The position numbers and the translations under genes are program-made. A stretch of DNA of 64,000 nt from the NCBI GenBank assembly GCA_964019425.1, contig OZ025859.1:62001-126000 (forward strand). Direction: 5' to 3'. The DNA is from Flectonema sp. DT1601 (Eukaryota; Euglenozoa; Diplonemea; Diplonemida; Diplonemidae). A model generated the notes under the pieces. It worked only from the letters and a program-made list of their open reading frames with translations, searched no databases and had not been told where the DNA came from. Positions 10,691 to 25,303 of the stretch are shown here, in pieces; the first letter of the stretch is position 1, and the number at the start of each line of letters is the position of its first letter.

Positions 10691-13600
10691 CTACAATAAA
10701 AAGACTAACAGAGAACCAACCGTAACCATAACTGAAACAACTAATTGCCCACCAGATGCAGGAGTAACTGGGATAATCCTTGGACTAGGTGTGATAGGAG
10801 TAGGTGTGACAGGAGAAGTCGTCGTCGGTGGAGTTGCTGTCGGAGCCTGAGTCTCAGGAGTTGATACTGGCACAGAAGTTGGTGCAGTTGTCGCAACCTG
10901 AACTGCAACTGTTGAGGCATCAGCGTCGGCAAAACTTGGGTCTGATCGAAGAATTGAATTTCCTGAATTCAAATCCTCAACCACAGCTCCCGTCACGGCA
11001 TTTGCGAAGTCCTCAGAACTCATGAGATCTGATGCCTGGAAGTCTACTTCGAATTCAGTCCTCGCAATCAGTTCAGCTACTGCTAAGTTTTGTACATCAC
11101 TTCTAACCATACTCGCGACTACCGTAATCGAAACATCAGATCCACAGAACCCGCCATCCATCGACATACCCGACAGATGATCTACAGTTGGTTCAATCAC
11201 ATCTGGAGGAAGAGAACAAATCCATGATCTCGACACACCTTTTAATAATTGAAGACTCTTTAAGGTGTCTCGAAAGACCTTCTCCATCTGTTGTTTGTTT
11301 TGACTTCCCATAAAACTGTTGAGCTCTGCTTTAATATCTTCCAACTCCCCCTGCTTACGTCTTAATTCTAATCCGCACTTCACTGGTTTTGGATTTGGTT
11401 TCAACGGGGCTACCACTTCTCCTGCTGGGAGTCCAACTGAGAAGGATTCGGTTGTCATCACCTTTCCGTGACAGTTTCTCTCTGGGTCCCATGATGGTTC
11501 TGATTTGCATCTAATTTCCAAAACCATTTCATCACACTTTTCAGTGAACTGAAGACCTTCGACAACAGTCACTCCCTCGTTGAATTTAAATATTCTTTTT
11601 GAAGTTCCCAAGTCGTATGTTACCTTACCCTCCTGTTTTGGTGTTTGTTTTTTTTTAATAATTCCCTCGGGAGGATCATTTCTCATAAAGTTAAAGTTAA
11701 ATACCATGTCAGTCTCACTGAAGGCGAGGTAAGAGCTTTCTCCGCTGCGACAGACGGCGTTGACTTCAATGATTGAGTCACTTTCACCCCTGACGACCTG
11801 TTTTTTTTTTTTTTTTTTGTTATTATTTTTCACCGTACAATGTTTATTAATTAACCATCCCAAAAACAACAACACACCTCACCAAACTGATCAACCACAG
11901 CGAGATTGACGCTGAATGCCGTCTTTCTCAAAATCTGACTGAGAGATGGGCCTACTGGACAACTGTTTTATTTATTTTATTTTCACTGTAAAAATAAAAT
12001 TGGAAACAAAGTCTCTTCATCTTCAAAGGTAACATAAAATACGTAAAGCGTCCATAATATTTTAATCTGAAATCTGGTCGATAATTAAATCTCTCACAGA
12101 ACAGGACTTGCTAAACCAACAGAAGCAGACGAGGCAGATCGTCGGATGTTTTATTGTTTTTTGTAAAAAAAATACTCGTTGAGAGAATTGAGACCGCCAT
12201 CTGCTTTGATGCGTTTTGTGATCAGCAGTTGGTTCATATCAACGACGTGGAAGGAGTTCACCTTTCGAGTAGCGAAGTTCCAAGTAGGCGTCTACTTTGT
12301 GGGGGGAGTACCTAGATTGCTGTGAAGTCAACAAGTCTCAAGGCAAGAAAGCAATCCGAACCTTGGCTCGAATTGTTCTTAGCGTGCGCGACGTTTGTTT
12401 CCCCGTCTGCTGAACTTGTGTTGTGCATGAGGGCTCTGGCTTTTGTTCTGCGCAGACTATCAGATAAAACAAGTCAGCCTCCCCTTTCAGACACAGCACA
12501 CTAAGTAAAGTACGAAGAGAATGAACTGATGATGTCATCGAACAGCTCAAATGAGATGTGGTGGTGTCAAACTTGTATTTATTAATATATAAAAAAAAAA
12601 AAACATACATATTATCAGCACCGACAGCAGGAGCAGGACAGGATACGTCAGTAACAATAATTCTGTTGGTTCTCTGCATGGCGAGGGAAGCATGAGATAG
12701 TGTTGGGGATCCGTCAATAGAGAAGTCTGTAGTAGAAAAGGTGAATCGAGTGTCACCTTCTCTTGAAGAAGAATACAAAGAATTCGGAACAGAAACCCTA
12801 CCAGCAGATAATTTCCATTCTTGCGCTGAAGCTGTTGTGTTGCCGCTGAATGACCAGCCATTACCACCACACTTAACTTCAGTGAATGAAGACAGAACAC
12901 ATGAACCAACGTCTCTAATACATCCTTTTGATAACCAAACATTATTATTGTCTGCTTCAAGACAAGGTGTTGCGAATGGACGGAACACAATCGAAGCAGA
13001 GCTGCCGATATCATCAGCGTGGGAGACGACGACGCCGGTTGCGTCCAACGCTTCGATTACAAAATCAATCGGAAGACCCATCACCCAAGGCTTGTTCTCA
13101 GCAACTGTTAACGTCTCCATTCCACTTGAGAAGCTTCCCTTTACTGAAATAGTTGTCGCTCTTCTTACAAATCGAAGTGGTTCTAAATCAACGCTTCCGA
13201 TTGTATTCTCAGTTCCATTCTCAAATAAATATGAAGCCGTTAATACGAATGACCATGGTTGATGAACACACCCACGTTGACAACCAGCAATACGAGATGG
13301 GGACTCGGCATCAACTTGGAATGAAGCGATACCAGATGAGGAGGTGAAAGTAGTTTCGTTCCAAGTGTCTCCAGACTCTGATTGTGTTCCAGTTAGTGTA
13401 ATCAAAGTAGTATAATCTCCAACAGCAATCTGGTTATCGGAATTAAGAATTCTGATCGACAGCATCGCTCCATCACCGATGACGGATGCGTACTCTCCAT
13501 CTGATGTCCTTCCGAGTAAGTTTGTAAAAGCAGCTCCGTTAGTCTTCACAACTTCAATTGATGCCGCCTGACCGAGAGTGACTTCTAACGCTGCTGATGG

Positions 13601-16600
13601 TGACACAGTTTCTGTTCCAGAGGTCGGAAGTCCTCCAAATGCGTTTGCGTTTATTCCACAACTGGTGCCGACTATGAAATGACCTTCAATTTCAATATTG
13701 TTGCTGTCCATGACTGTGACTTGACAAGACTTCGCAATATTATTATATCCTCGACAGATAAAACAACTCTCAGGTGACATCAGCTGAGTATCCACAGAGA
13801 TGGTTGTTCCAGACCAAATGATTCCCGACAGACCTGTCACGTCACCAGTAGCATCGTATGCTCTCAAACCCAGACTGATAGTTCTTTCAGTAACAGAATC
13901 AGCTGATGAAGTACCGCTACCTGTTGATGTGATCACTGAGGTTGATGATTGCCATTTCCAGGTAGCTGCTGCCACAGCTGGTTTAAAAGTAACATCAAAA
14001 GACTGAACTAACGTACTGTTCTGAAAGCTACTTGGAGGAGTCACCACAACTGTACAACTGCACTCATCTACTCCAGCTGTGTTAAATGCTACATTGACAG
14101 CAGCAACACCTTCTACCAATTTGGAAGTGGTATCGACAGTAATTGAACAGCTATCTATGCAGGTGTGAGATGTCGTGACTGGTTCTATGACTGGGAGGGT
14201 TGATAGAATGAATTTCTTACCAGATTCAGAAGGGTCTTGTCCGACAGAATAAACTGAAAAGGCACATCCAGAACCTACTCTGTTCGATGTTCCAGAACAC
14301 TGTTTTCCAACAGCAACAGCAGTACCAACAACACTGAGATCTATAGTTGGGGATAACCTGCTTCCGTATGAGTATGTTGGTAGTCCTCCGATGTTGAAGT
14401 TGATTGGGACTCTCACTCCAGCGTTTCCGCTTAACTTTACCATAACGATACCCGGAGGGGTATTTTCAGAGAATAATTTAGCTTGAGGAATGCCATCAAC
14501 AACCTTTGATCCTGAAGTGACAGCAACAGTCGGAACTCCAGTTAGAACACTTTGAATATTATCATCTGTAAACACATCAATAGAGGCTGAAGAAGGAGCT
14601 TCTACAGAAACTTCAATTGGAGTCACAATACTATTTTGATACCTCGCTTGGAAATTAACAGCTGACGGTCCTGCTACTGTGTAAGAACGATCTCCCAAAT
14701 CATCAGCTGCGTAGACTGTGAATGACCAAAGTCCGGATGAATCTGCTGCTGAAAAAGTTTGAATTTTAGGTGAGTTGGGTACTACAACAATCCTTGTAGC
14801 GTCTGTCAGGACTGTTAAATAATGTGATCTTTCAGAAAAGAATAATCTGCAGGCGAAACAAGCTCTATTGATTTGTAGTCTTGCTGTAGCAGTTCCGTCA
14901 GCATTGACAACTCCAACAGTACTCCTCGGAGATGAGATGGTTAGCGTCCCACCACCACCGTTTCCGTTGCTGTCAGAATTCGACATCTCAATTGGGACTA
15001 CCGCACCTGCTTCCCAAGACGGAATATTATTACTATCAACTCTCACGATAGAAACACTAAACGGTTGTCTTCTTTTTACAGATGTCGGTGGTATTCCCGC
15101 GTAGATCCACTTCGCTGAACAGGTCACAACATTAAAAGTCAATAAGTTAGACGGCTTTGGAACAGCAGCCTGGTGGTCATAACCAGCCAATAGAAATGTT
15201 TGTACCGGCATACCCACCTTCATTGAGTAGTGGATAGTGACACTGCAGGTTTTACAAGGACGAGTGAAGTAGAAATTAAATACCGGCCACGTTCCAGCAA
15301 TTGGTGCGAATTCAGACTGTTCCTGAAGTGCGACATCCGTGACAGCGCAGGTAGTTGATTCTCCTGATTTCATAAAGCCACCATTTCCGTATTTCAAATT
15401 AGTCTCCGTTCCTTGAAGGTAGTTAGAGCTAACTGACAACATGTTAGGTGCGGCACTTGGTGAAGCCATCGACCAACGGTTTCCAAATAAATTAACATTT
15501 CTAAATTCTAAACTAATAACCTGACCGACTGTCAATTTGTTGGTATTTTCAGAAAATGGAATAGTCTGTTTGACAACTTGAAGAGAAGGAAGGCCTTCGA
15601 CTGTCGTGAATTTTTGTGAAACTTTCGTACGCTCAGCGAACACCGGAGTTGTGTCAAAAATAGTAGGCGCAGCTGGAATTGTGAGGCAATTATCGATAGT
15701 GGTGGCACCCGAATAGCAGAGATCAAGTTGAATGGTGCAGTCTTCACATTTTTCTGTAAACATCGGCCACACAATACCAAGACCCGCGTTACTCGGGGCA
15801 AGAGTTGTCACCACATCGAAAGAGTCGAGAGTACCGTCTCTGAGTTTGGATCCCTCTGCAGTTGTTGGCTTCAGAGTTCTTACAGAGAATTCACCTCCGT
15901 TATTACAACCGAGACTGTTACGTTTTAAAACCCTTATTGGATTAGCATTGTAAGTCATTGAACGGAATCCTTCTCTGTTCTGAACACGGGTTTGAACAGG
16001 AAAAGGAACACCAGTAACAACCTGAGTGTATGACCAATCCTCACCAGGAGTGTTTTCATAAGTTAAGTATCCGTTTGATGTTGAAGCGAGTTGTCTCTGT
16101 TTTGGACACTCATCGTCAAAGGAAACTGAAGAATCAATTTTCCAAGAGACGTACTCTTCTGTTGGAATCCTCCAGGTGTATCTCGAAGCTGATTGACCGT
16201 TGATTTGAATTGTTTCTAAATTGTTGACAGCGCTCACTATAACAGATTGAGGAGTAGAGGTAGCTGACAATCCGAAGAATGAAAAAGTAACTCCTCCAGT
16301 TCCCGTAAAAGTGATTGAACTGCTTCCAATTCCATTCTCTGTTGAGATTTGTAATCCCTGAACAGAAACAGTAAACTTGTAATCTTCATCGTAGACGTAG
16401 AATTTCTTCGTTATATCGAAAGTATCCAAACTGTAGACCGGAACGACAGTAAAAGTGATGTCGTCTGGAGAATACGAAGCTCCGCATTGAATCGGATTTC
16501 CTGCTTTCTTCTCAGCCACAGCGTCTTCAGAAATAAAATCCAACGTCGGAGTGATGACATTGTCTGGTTTGATGTCAATTGTGATTTCAGAACAGAGTTT

Positions 16601-19600
16601 ACTTCCAGTCGATGTTTCTTCAATATAACTCTGTTGGGTATTCAGATCAATAGCTGAAGCACAGATACTAAACTTCGCTGATCTGACAGGAGATTGACCC
16701 GAAGCAGCTGTTTCTGAGTATCTCATTGAGATTGATCCCCTTCCGTTGTTGTTGATCGTAAAGTCACCAACAGTTCTTTCAAACAAAACATTAACAGACC
16801 CCCAAGTGTAAGGACTCGCTAAGGGTGTTAAGCTTGACGGAATCTCAATGGAATCACTGATACCAGTTTCCGCATTAAATGTCAATCCTGTTCCAATTTC
16901 TGTTAATGAAACAGTCAACTGTCTTGTTGTAGTATCAGGTTGATTAGTTATCGTGTTCATAACCAACACATTGAATGAGATGCCTGACGCTACGCTGCTT
17001 ATTCTTGACGTGAACGAAGTACACCCATCGACGTTTGAACAACCAAACTCAACTCCACTTGCAGGGGAGACTGACATGACTGCGTTAGGTTTTTGAACCC
17101 CTCTCTCAACATTAACAGAAGCAGAGCATTGATAAGTTCTTGAACCAGAGACTACAGAACCTGTTGCTGTGTTCGAGTACGTTGGTGCGATTGTTGTAAA
17201 TGAAAGAGACTTCGATGAAGATGATCCAACTGCCGGGACTGCTGAAGAATCGACAGCTTCGAACTGTAAATTAAATTTCACAGAACCCGACGACATCCTT
17301 TGAGAAACTATCGTCGAAGACTCTCCAACAACACGAAGTAATAACGACTCCGTTGATACAGTCGTCGTGTCCAAGAAGACTCTCCATTTTGGATAAACCA
17401 TACTCTCACCTGGAGCAGCAGATGACTCAGCAGTAACATCAACACTGAACTCTGTTGATAATAAAGAACCAGATCCAAACACAGCTGACACGGTACTTCC
17501 ACAGACCAGATTAGCTACTTCATCTTCAAAAGTTAAAGTAACAACACCCGTCGTACTACTTCCGTATGAAGAAGGTCCAGCACCCATATCACTGTGCATT
17601 GTAAACACACAATTATAACAAGGTTTACTTGTACGCATATCCCACTTTACACCATATGCCTGACCACCATTAATACTACTTATAACAGATGGCTGATATT
17701 TGTATGTTGAGCACAATGATGAATCCGTAGGATTTGGAAAAGCACAAACAGATGAATCAGAAGCCATAATAAATAAATCGGAAGTCGATATTGGAGTCAG
17801 CAACAATGACATGATTGAACCAGTGTGGAACTCATCAGTCATAAAACAGTTTGATCCACACGGAGTTCCGGGTACAGCTTCAACAGTAATTCCACTTCTA
17901 ACGGTCCCTGTCCCTGATGATGTTGTTATTCTAATCGTCGAAGCAACAACACGAACTGCGGTCGTGATTTCCATGGAAACAGAATTCACATCATTCGATA
18001 CTTCAAAAGTAATTGTACAACCAACAGATGAGAACCTTGAACAACCATTATTATTCTTTATTCTAAAGTCAATATAATAAGAAGAAGTCCCAACTGGAGT
18101 ACTCACTCCAAGAACAGCTAAATACGTCGCAGCAGTCTGTAAGTTAGAACTCGATTCAGAATGCACAGCCAACACAGCATTTGATGCGTCGTTTACAGAA
18201 GGAGTTATTTTATAACCGGATAATCCCATTGAAGGAGGGATTGGAATAGTTGCGGAAGAAGCAGAATAATGTAATCTGTAAGGCATCAGCGACTCTAAGT
18301 AACTACCGCTAGTTACTGAAAGTACTTTTGTCTCGGAGTTCAGAGAGCTAACGACAGTCGGAGATGGTGACCTTCCCTCAGAAGTAGTCAATCCATTAAC
18401 AATGTCCAGGTTGGTGATTCTCAATGGAGTAACTGAAACGGGCTGAGGTCGGACGATTCTCAAACCGAATCTAGTTTTGAGTGAAACTCCATACTGAACT
18501 TCCATCCAAACTAAAACAGAATTAGTACCTCCCTCTAGTAGTGGTGTAATCGAGTATTCAAACGATCCATCAACCCAGGCTCTTTCTTGATTCGAAGTAA
18601 TTTTAAAATGACTACTCTTAACTCCAGTTGGAAAATCTGATGGCGCGATTGTATTGTCGAAATCAGTGGATGAAAACACTACGCTAAGAACTCCCAAGGG
18701 AGAGTATTCTTTTGGTCCATTATAACGAGCCTCAATAAGAACAGAACAATCAAGAGAATGATGGCACTCGACAGTCATATCAGCCACAGGAGGTTCATTA
18801 TTTATAAACAGACTGTCTGGATTGTTCTTTCGAACGTTAATCCATTGTGGTTTTGATGAAATAGTGTCGTCGCTTTTTTTAAATATTGCGCCGCATCCGT
18901 ATTCATTATCAGAACAAGCTGATGTGTATGTGATAGGAAATACTAATTCCCCACCAGTCATATATTGTCGAAGCCCATTAGTCGACCATTCCGATCTTGA
19001 ACATCCGGAACCAGAACCAGTAGCTCTAAACGAGTGAGTTCCTCCTATTTGAGTTGCACTCGTAGTAGCAGCACACGGAAGTGATGCTCCAGTACATCTG
19101 AGAAAGTCAACAGCAAAAGACGATCCTGATCCAAAGGTAACTGCGTTGCCTTGACTGTCAGCAGCAATGACTGTGTAGGTAATGGTAGTACCTGATCTGA
19201 TGATTGGAGTCCTACTAAAGAATCCATCAGTCGTAACTAGTTCTTGATCAATATTGTTAAAGTACTCCGCAGTGTCGACATCGTATTCGATAAACCTGAG
19301 AGTGTTGTTGTACTCAACGTCACTCTGAACAAGTAGTTGAGTCACAGAAGCTATTTGTGTTGTGTCAATCCAATACCCAGTTGATCCTCCTGTTGATTCA
19401 CTTCCTCTGTTAAGAAGTTGATATACGAGTCCTCTTCTTGATGATGATGAACCAACAGAACTACTGCCATCACCTGCTTTGTAGGCGCAGATTTTATAAC
19501 TTCCTCTTTGAGAAGGAATCGTAGGTGGGAGTCTGAAAGCATCAGCAACTCTACCTGCTGGAGTCCAAGTGTCTTTAACAGTTGTTGTCACTGTGCTTGA

Positions 19601-22600
19601 CCGTTCTAGCTGATACCAATTAGGTAGTGTTGGGTTTGATGGAGGAGGACAGATCTGATCATCTCTAACTAAAGTAATTTGATCAAAACTAGAACCACAG
19701 TCAATCCCACTTGACTCTGGTGATGATCTACACCAAGATCCGAGTTCAGTTGCTGTTCCTGAAGTTATCTCAACTCCGATATCGAAGACTGTGGCTGATG
19801 TACCAGCAGTGTTAACCTCGACTTCTAAGAATGAAGGATGAGAATGAAGACCATAGTCACCAAGTGTTGAAGGTAACAACAACCAAGGATTTACATCAGT
19901 GATCGATGAGTGTTCTACTTTATAACAAACATGATACCTACCAGTATTGAGAGGAATATGGAACTCAGCATTAGTGTTAGTTCCCAACTGAACTAGAGTG
20001 GGACAACTACCATGTGTGCCTTCAGTAGTAACACAATTATTAACATTTGACGCCGCGTCAACTGCTGGTCCATCACAAGGTGATGTAGTCTTTTCCCATT
20101 GAGAAACATCACCCCACTCCACATTTCCATTTGGTAGTCTCGACTGTGGTTCCGATGCTTTTACTAATTTGAATTTATTACTGCTGGACACCACAGGATT
20201 AGCTGTAAACGATTTAAACACAAATCCATTATTCCCGCTCACTCCACCAGTCGTCAGGTACCTAGTCGAGGCTCCAGCAAGAGCTATCGAGTCTTCTTCT
20301 ACATTAGCAAATAAATTATTTAAAGGTGATAACGAAGGATTTAGTGACCAAGACACCATGTGACCAGCTACTGTTGTAAATTCTTTTTCAATAAGAAGCT
20401 GATCGTTTATTCCTGAAGCTTGGGCAACTTCAACCCAAATATCAGTAATGAAGATGCAGACTTTATATTTCTTTGAGACGTCACTAGAGACGATTGGTAG
20501 TACGGTTTTGTAAATAGCGACATCGGAGTGACCATCTGACGGTCCCAAGTCGTTTGATGTTTTTTCAGATTCGACTGCGACATTTAAAGACCTCCCCCAC
20601 GGAGATGGTAGCATTCCTTCAGACACATTCTCACTGCAGGGTTCTGATGATTTTACAATCTTAGCCTTGTCAGCACCCTCGTCTGTATTGAACACATCGT
20701 TACTCTTTGAGAATGAGCATCCCGACTCAGTCGATAAACATTTTAAGAAGTTAATTTCAATTACTCCTCCATTTGTTGGTTTGTTTTCTTTTGTTACGAA
20801 CCAACGTACTTGGTTATCGATAACGTTGTAGTTCGTTCCCCTGATCCAAGACATAGTACTGTTTGAGTCGACAGGTGAATGTACACACAAAGAATAACTA
20901 CCAGCTTTGTGTGGAGCTATTAAATAAAAACTTAATACTTTAGTCTCAGAGTTGTATTTAAAAAAATTTGTACTCGAAGCGAGATCATCAGAAGCAGTAC
21001 CAACAGGAGGAGCAACACAATCGTATTTTGATGGTACGAACTTAGCGTAAAACGAATCAGTTGGTTGCGGCATTTGTGTTGCCGTAAAGTCAACTAACGA
21101 ACCGCCTAAAAGGTTACCTTCTGAAGGAGTGATTACGATTACTGGTGATGGGTTAACTTCAAAGGATGAATCCAATACCATATAATTATCACGATCTCCT
21201 TCTCTATAACACACTTGATAAGTTCCTGTCGAAGGAAGAGTTACCACCGCAGCTAAGCTGCTGACATCCGCGACATCATTTTCAAGAAACGGAAGAGTCA
21301 AAGAGTAGATTGCTGGAGACTTTGCCACAGCTCTGTTAACGTAATCTGCTCCTCTCTTTACAATCCAAGGCTGACTTGCACATGGTTCGCTAAGAAGTCC
21401 ATTAACACAGAATAAAGTCAAATCGTAATCAAAGACTGTAGAAATCTCATCACAGTTTTGATCTGGTCTGAGAATTTTAAAAGCCCCCGTGTTGTTGTTC
21501 CAGGCTGTCAATGAAGAACTCGAATCTGATACAACAAACAACGCCTCAGTACGTTCTTGTCCTTCAGCAGAGTGCGATACTGAAAGAGTGTGACGAGCTG
21601 ATGCTGTTAATGTGTTTGGAAGTTTAACCCAATTATTTCCCTTTAGTTTAAGGCATAAACTGTACGTGTTTGACTCAAGAGTGACATAGAAAGCAGCAGT
21701 TGAAACAGAAGAATCGTTAACGAGACTACCACAAGTAGTATCACCAGAATGGATCTGTTGAATAGTACACGAGAGTCCTCCAGCGTCTGTTGTTTCAATT
21801 GTTTGCGTCGTTTTGTAATAACATCCCGCAGTTGGTTGAACTAATCTCATCGTCATTCCAACCGATGCGGAGATCAGAGAAGAACCAATTTGGTGTAGAT
21901 TGCTGTCAAGTGTTGGCTCTCCTTTAGTACTCACAGTAATAGCACCCCATGTGCCTGCTCTGGTGTCTGCCATATTCCAATCATAAGTCTCTCCAGGTTC
22001 AGGAAATATAGTATCGTTTCCTCTATTATCAAGCAACAAGGGATTGTAGTATTTCTGACCTGCTGTAGAACTCCATTTTAATACTCTCCATCCAGTATTG
22101 GTATCACACGTAGTGGTGTCATCATTACATGATCTACGATAGCAGACGTAGTATTCACTCAGTTCATTAGTTGGAAAGTAAATATTCGAATATGTTGTCG
22201 CAATTTTTGCCTTATCATTTACAGGTGATGATAGAGTCGGATCATCTATCAAATTATTCGACGCGAGAGGGAATTGAACTTGATTCTCAGCAAGGTTATT
22301 TTCGACTGTCCAGCAACCTGTTGGTGATACGGCTGTTGACAATTCATTGAAATGTTCTGAAGAAACAACTTTAAGCTGATCACCTCCAGTTGTTGCCCAG
22401 AAATTACTGTTTGAGGCGTCATGAGGTTTTGAATCTAAGTCACCTGAAGGATCTGCGAGTATCAAAGTTCCCCAACTCCCTGCAGTTAGATCATAAGTAC
22501 TCCACGTAAGGGTTTCTTCACTAATTGTAAACCTGGTAGCAGCATCATTACTAGCACAGCTACCAGCAACAGTACATCTCGATAGCTTTCTCCAGACAGG

Positions 22601-23536
22601 AGTTTGTTCACTCCAAGAATTGGATGCTACGATTCCCATTCTCATCTTCGCATTTGAGTAACAAACTTCGTAGTCTCCAGCAGTTTGTGGAAGTCTCACA
22701 TATGCGATTGGAGCTCCATCGGTAGTTGAGTATGTTACAGGTGATGAACTTGATGTTAATAAAGGATTTACTTTTGAAGTTCCAAAGACTCCAACTGAAG
22801 TAGATCCGAGTGAGAATATCGAAGACGGACTAATCGATTTGTAAGAAACCCAATGGCCATTTGATGAATCGATAAAGTTGGTACCAAAATAAGTTGATTG
22901 AGCTTCTGATGTGCAAGAAACACCGAGTGGGACAATCTTTAAGTTATCAGAACAAGACTGATCACATCCACTCGTCGCTCCTCTTAAGAAAGTAAGTTCA
23001 GGGTCAGCTGTTGTTAGTCTGATCATCGCGAACTGACCAACTGTTGGAGTGAAAATTTCGTACCAAACCTTAGACTCTGTTGGAGTGTACGAAGTTGATC
23101 CAAACAGCTGCCAAGTTTTAACAGATGCTGGAGTCCAAACATGAGTGTCCAACAAGTAACATATCACAAATACTTTTCCAAATTTGGGTGCTGTTAAAGT
23201 AACGAATGCTTTTCTTCCAGCTCCGTTAACAACATCAGAGTTAGAAGAATATCCGTATTCAGTTGTTCTCAATAAATAATTTGCTGAAGCGCCGTAAGCA
23301 GGACAATTCAAACCTGTGCTTTCAACAAACTCGTAAAGTCGAACCTCCAAATCATTCGTTCCTCCCATCATGAATGCTCTCGCGTCAGTAGTGGTGATTC
23401 CAATTCTGAAATCTTGTCCTTCTTGGAACTCACTCGGAGAGATGTCTTCAACGAAATCGAAATCTGCCGGAGAGTCCTGTCCTCTCACTGAACTGAACAG
23501 CGCCAGCGCTAACGCTGCGCATGCCTGAATTCGCAT
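10691..23536 (-). CDS. Giant modular cell-surface protein, probably GPI-anchored
   Basis: Proposed exons are 12609-23536, 11878-11962 and 10691-11797, giving about 4039 residues. Intron 1 (11963-12608) starts GTATGT and ends AAAACAG in phase 2. Intron 2 (11798-11877) starts GTGTGT and ends AACAG in phase 0. Both joins keep the frame, and the middle exon restores a beta-strand pattern (AFSVNLAVVDQFGE then VVRGESDS). I start at MRIQACAALALALFSSVRG, a typical signal peptide, rather than 22 codons upstream, where the frame runs through poly-A. The first ~1450 residues hold about nine GxYxVCY-like motifs, each usually followed by Trp. The later part has recurrent CxxC strand motifs. The end is a Thr/Pro stalk, then ASGG and a hydrophobic tail with no cytoplasmic residues. 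No enzyme domain was recognised; an adhesin or coat role is inferred. Confidence 0.8.
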
Positions 23537-24723
23537 TTTTTTTTTTTTTTTTTTTTTTATAAAAAAAACAAAATTATCTGAGGAAGAGGACAATAATCTC
23601 ATTTTTTTTTAGATAAAAATACATCAGCCAACCTGCCCACCTCCATCTAGCATAACTTTTATCTCTAAGCAGAGAGCTTTCTCCCTCAAGCTCTATCCCA
23701 CAGCTACACCACTGGCATAGCTTCAGATATATCCTCAGAGAGAGAGTCAGGAACATTTCTACACATCGGTGTTCCGTACTAGTGGTGTTTGCGAAGTAAA
23801 AAGATTCCAACTTTCTCACGTCGCACATTATTACCAAGAAAAAAAAAAAAAAAATGAAAAAAAAATATATTTATAGGTTTTTTTTTTTTAATCGGATTTT
23901 TTTTTTTTTTTTTTTTTTTTTTCAAATAAATTAAAAAGATTTTTTTAAAAAAAAAAAGTGAAGAGAGAAAAATTGGGAAGTGGGTAAAAAAAAAGAATGT
24001 GGTGGAAAAAAAAAAACAGACCGATTGGCAAACCAGAAGCAAAGAATGCCTTTTGTAGGGAAGAATAAGAGAAACAGAATAGATTTAAATAACAAACAAA
24101 AGGAAAGGGACATCAAAAGAGGTAAAGAAAAGTTTCTACCTCAAATTCTTAGTCTAAGAAATCTCAGTGAAAAAAAAGCCTTCTCCACAGAGAGAGAGGT
24201 CATATCATACCTCTGCCATGGTACTAACAACAACTAGTAAAAGATAAAAAAAAAAACAGGTGGCAGGGTAACCCCACACACCAACAGAACTTTTAAGATA
24301 CGGAATACTAAACAAACAATCAAAATATATATTTTTTACCAAAAAAATTTTTTTTTTTTTTTGCAAAGTACAGATACTAAAGAAATACATTTTTACTACC
24401 ATAAATCGGTTTTTTTTAAACTAAAAAACAGAAAAATTCCTCTTTTGCTTTCATCTTGCCTTAGATACAAGTTCTAGGTATTGATAAACCCAAAGAGGGA
24501 TTGTTAAATCCGATCTGGTTTTTTTTTTGGTTTTTTTTGGTTTTTTTTTTCCTTCCAGAAGACATGTCACATTGCGGAGCTCAACCGTATGATTACTCAA
24601 ATTGAACACACTAACAGAAAAAAAGACGTGTCCAGAGAAAAAAAATAAAAAAATAGAATTTCTCACAACGAACAGCAAACAATACAAGCAAAATGTCCTG
24701 AAAGAAATATAAAACTATATAAT

Positions 24724-24755
<32 letters not shown>

Positions 24756-24770
24756 CCTTCTCCAACACAC

Positions 24771-24791
24771 CCTCATTGAAGTTCAATGAGG
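24771..24791. other. Perfect 10-bp hairpin with 1-nt loop
   Basis: CCTCATTGAA and TTCAATGAGG are exact inverse complements around a single G, flanked on both sides by T/C-rich tracts. A true RNA hairpin would need to open a few central pairs. It may be a processing or termination element, but the function is unknown. Confidence 0.6.
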
Positions 24792-25160
24792 ATCCTCTTC
24801 TTCTTTTTTTTTCTTTTTTTTTCTTTAAAAATAACAAACAATGAGCTCTCCTACACGAGGGGTATTATATTCAATCAGATGAAGAAGTCATGGCTCCAGA
24901 GGAAAAAAAACTTTTAAAAAAAAAAAAAGAAAAAGAAATTTCTCTGAGAGGAATACAATGCTGACAATAAAAACCTTTGTAATTAATATAATACCACAAC
25001 CGACACGAAGAGAGACATCCATTTTTTTTTATTTTTTTTAAAATTACTAAAAATCAACGGGATCGACGGAAGAAATTTCGATACGCACATATTTTTTTTT
25101 TAATACTATTCCACATTTGTAAATAGATAAGCAAAAGAAGTCCCTTTACATTGCATATTG

Positions 25161-25211
25161 TGCATCGTTGTGATTGCAAACTAAAACACAAACAACGTAA
25201 GTAGACCTAAC
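25161..25211 (+). repeat. Dispersed repeat family B, copy 2
   Basis: Contains GCATCGTTG, a GATTGCAAACTAAA block shared with 30486-30551, and CAACGTAAGTAGACC shared with 8263-8311. It is immediately followed by a family-A repeat copy, so the two may form one longer element here. Confidence 0.45.
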
Positions 25212-25266
25212 ATCACAAAATAGCATTTTTGAAGTAGTCGCTCATGTGATATATGAAAAAGATAAC

Positions 25267-25300
<34 letters not shown>

Positions 25301-25303
<3 letters not shown>

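Noticed and set aside
12338-12608. Last 90 residues of the uninterrupted giant frame
   Set aside because: They follow a GTATGT donor and poly-T, lose the domain pattern, and read as intron.
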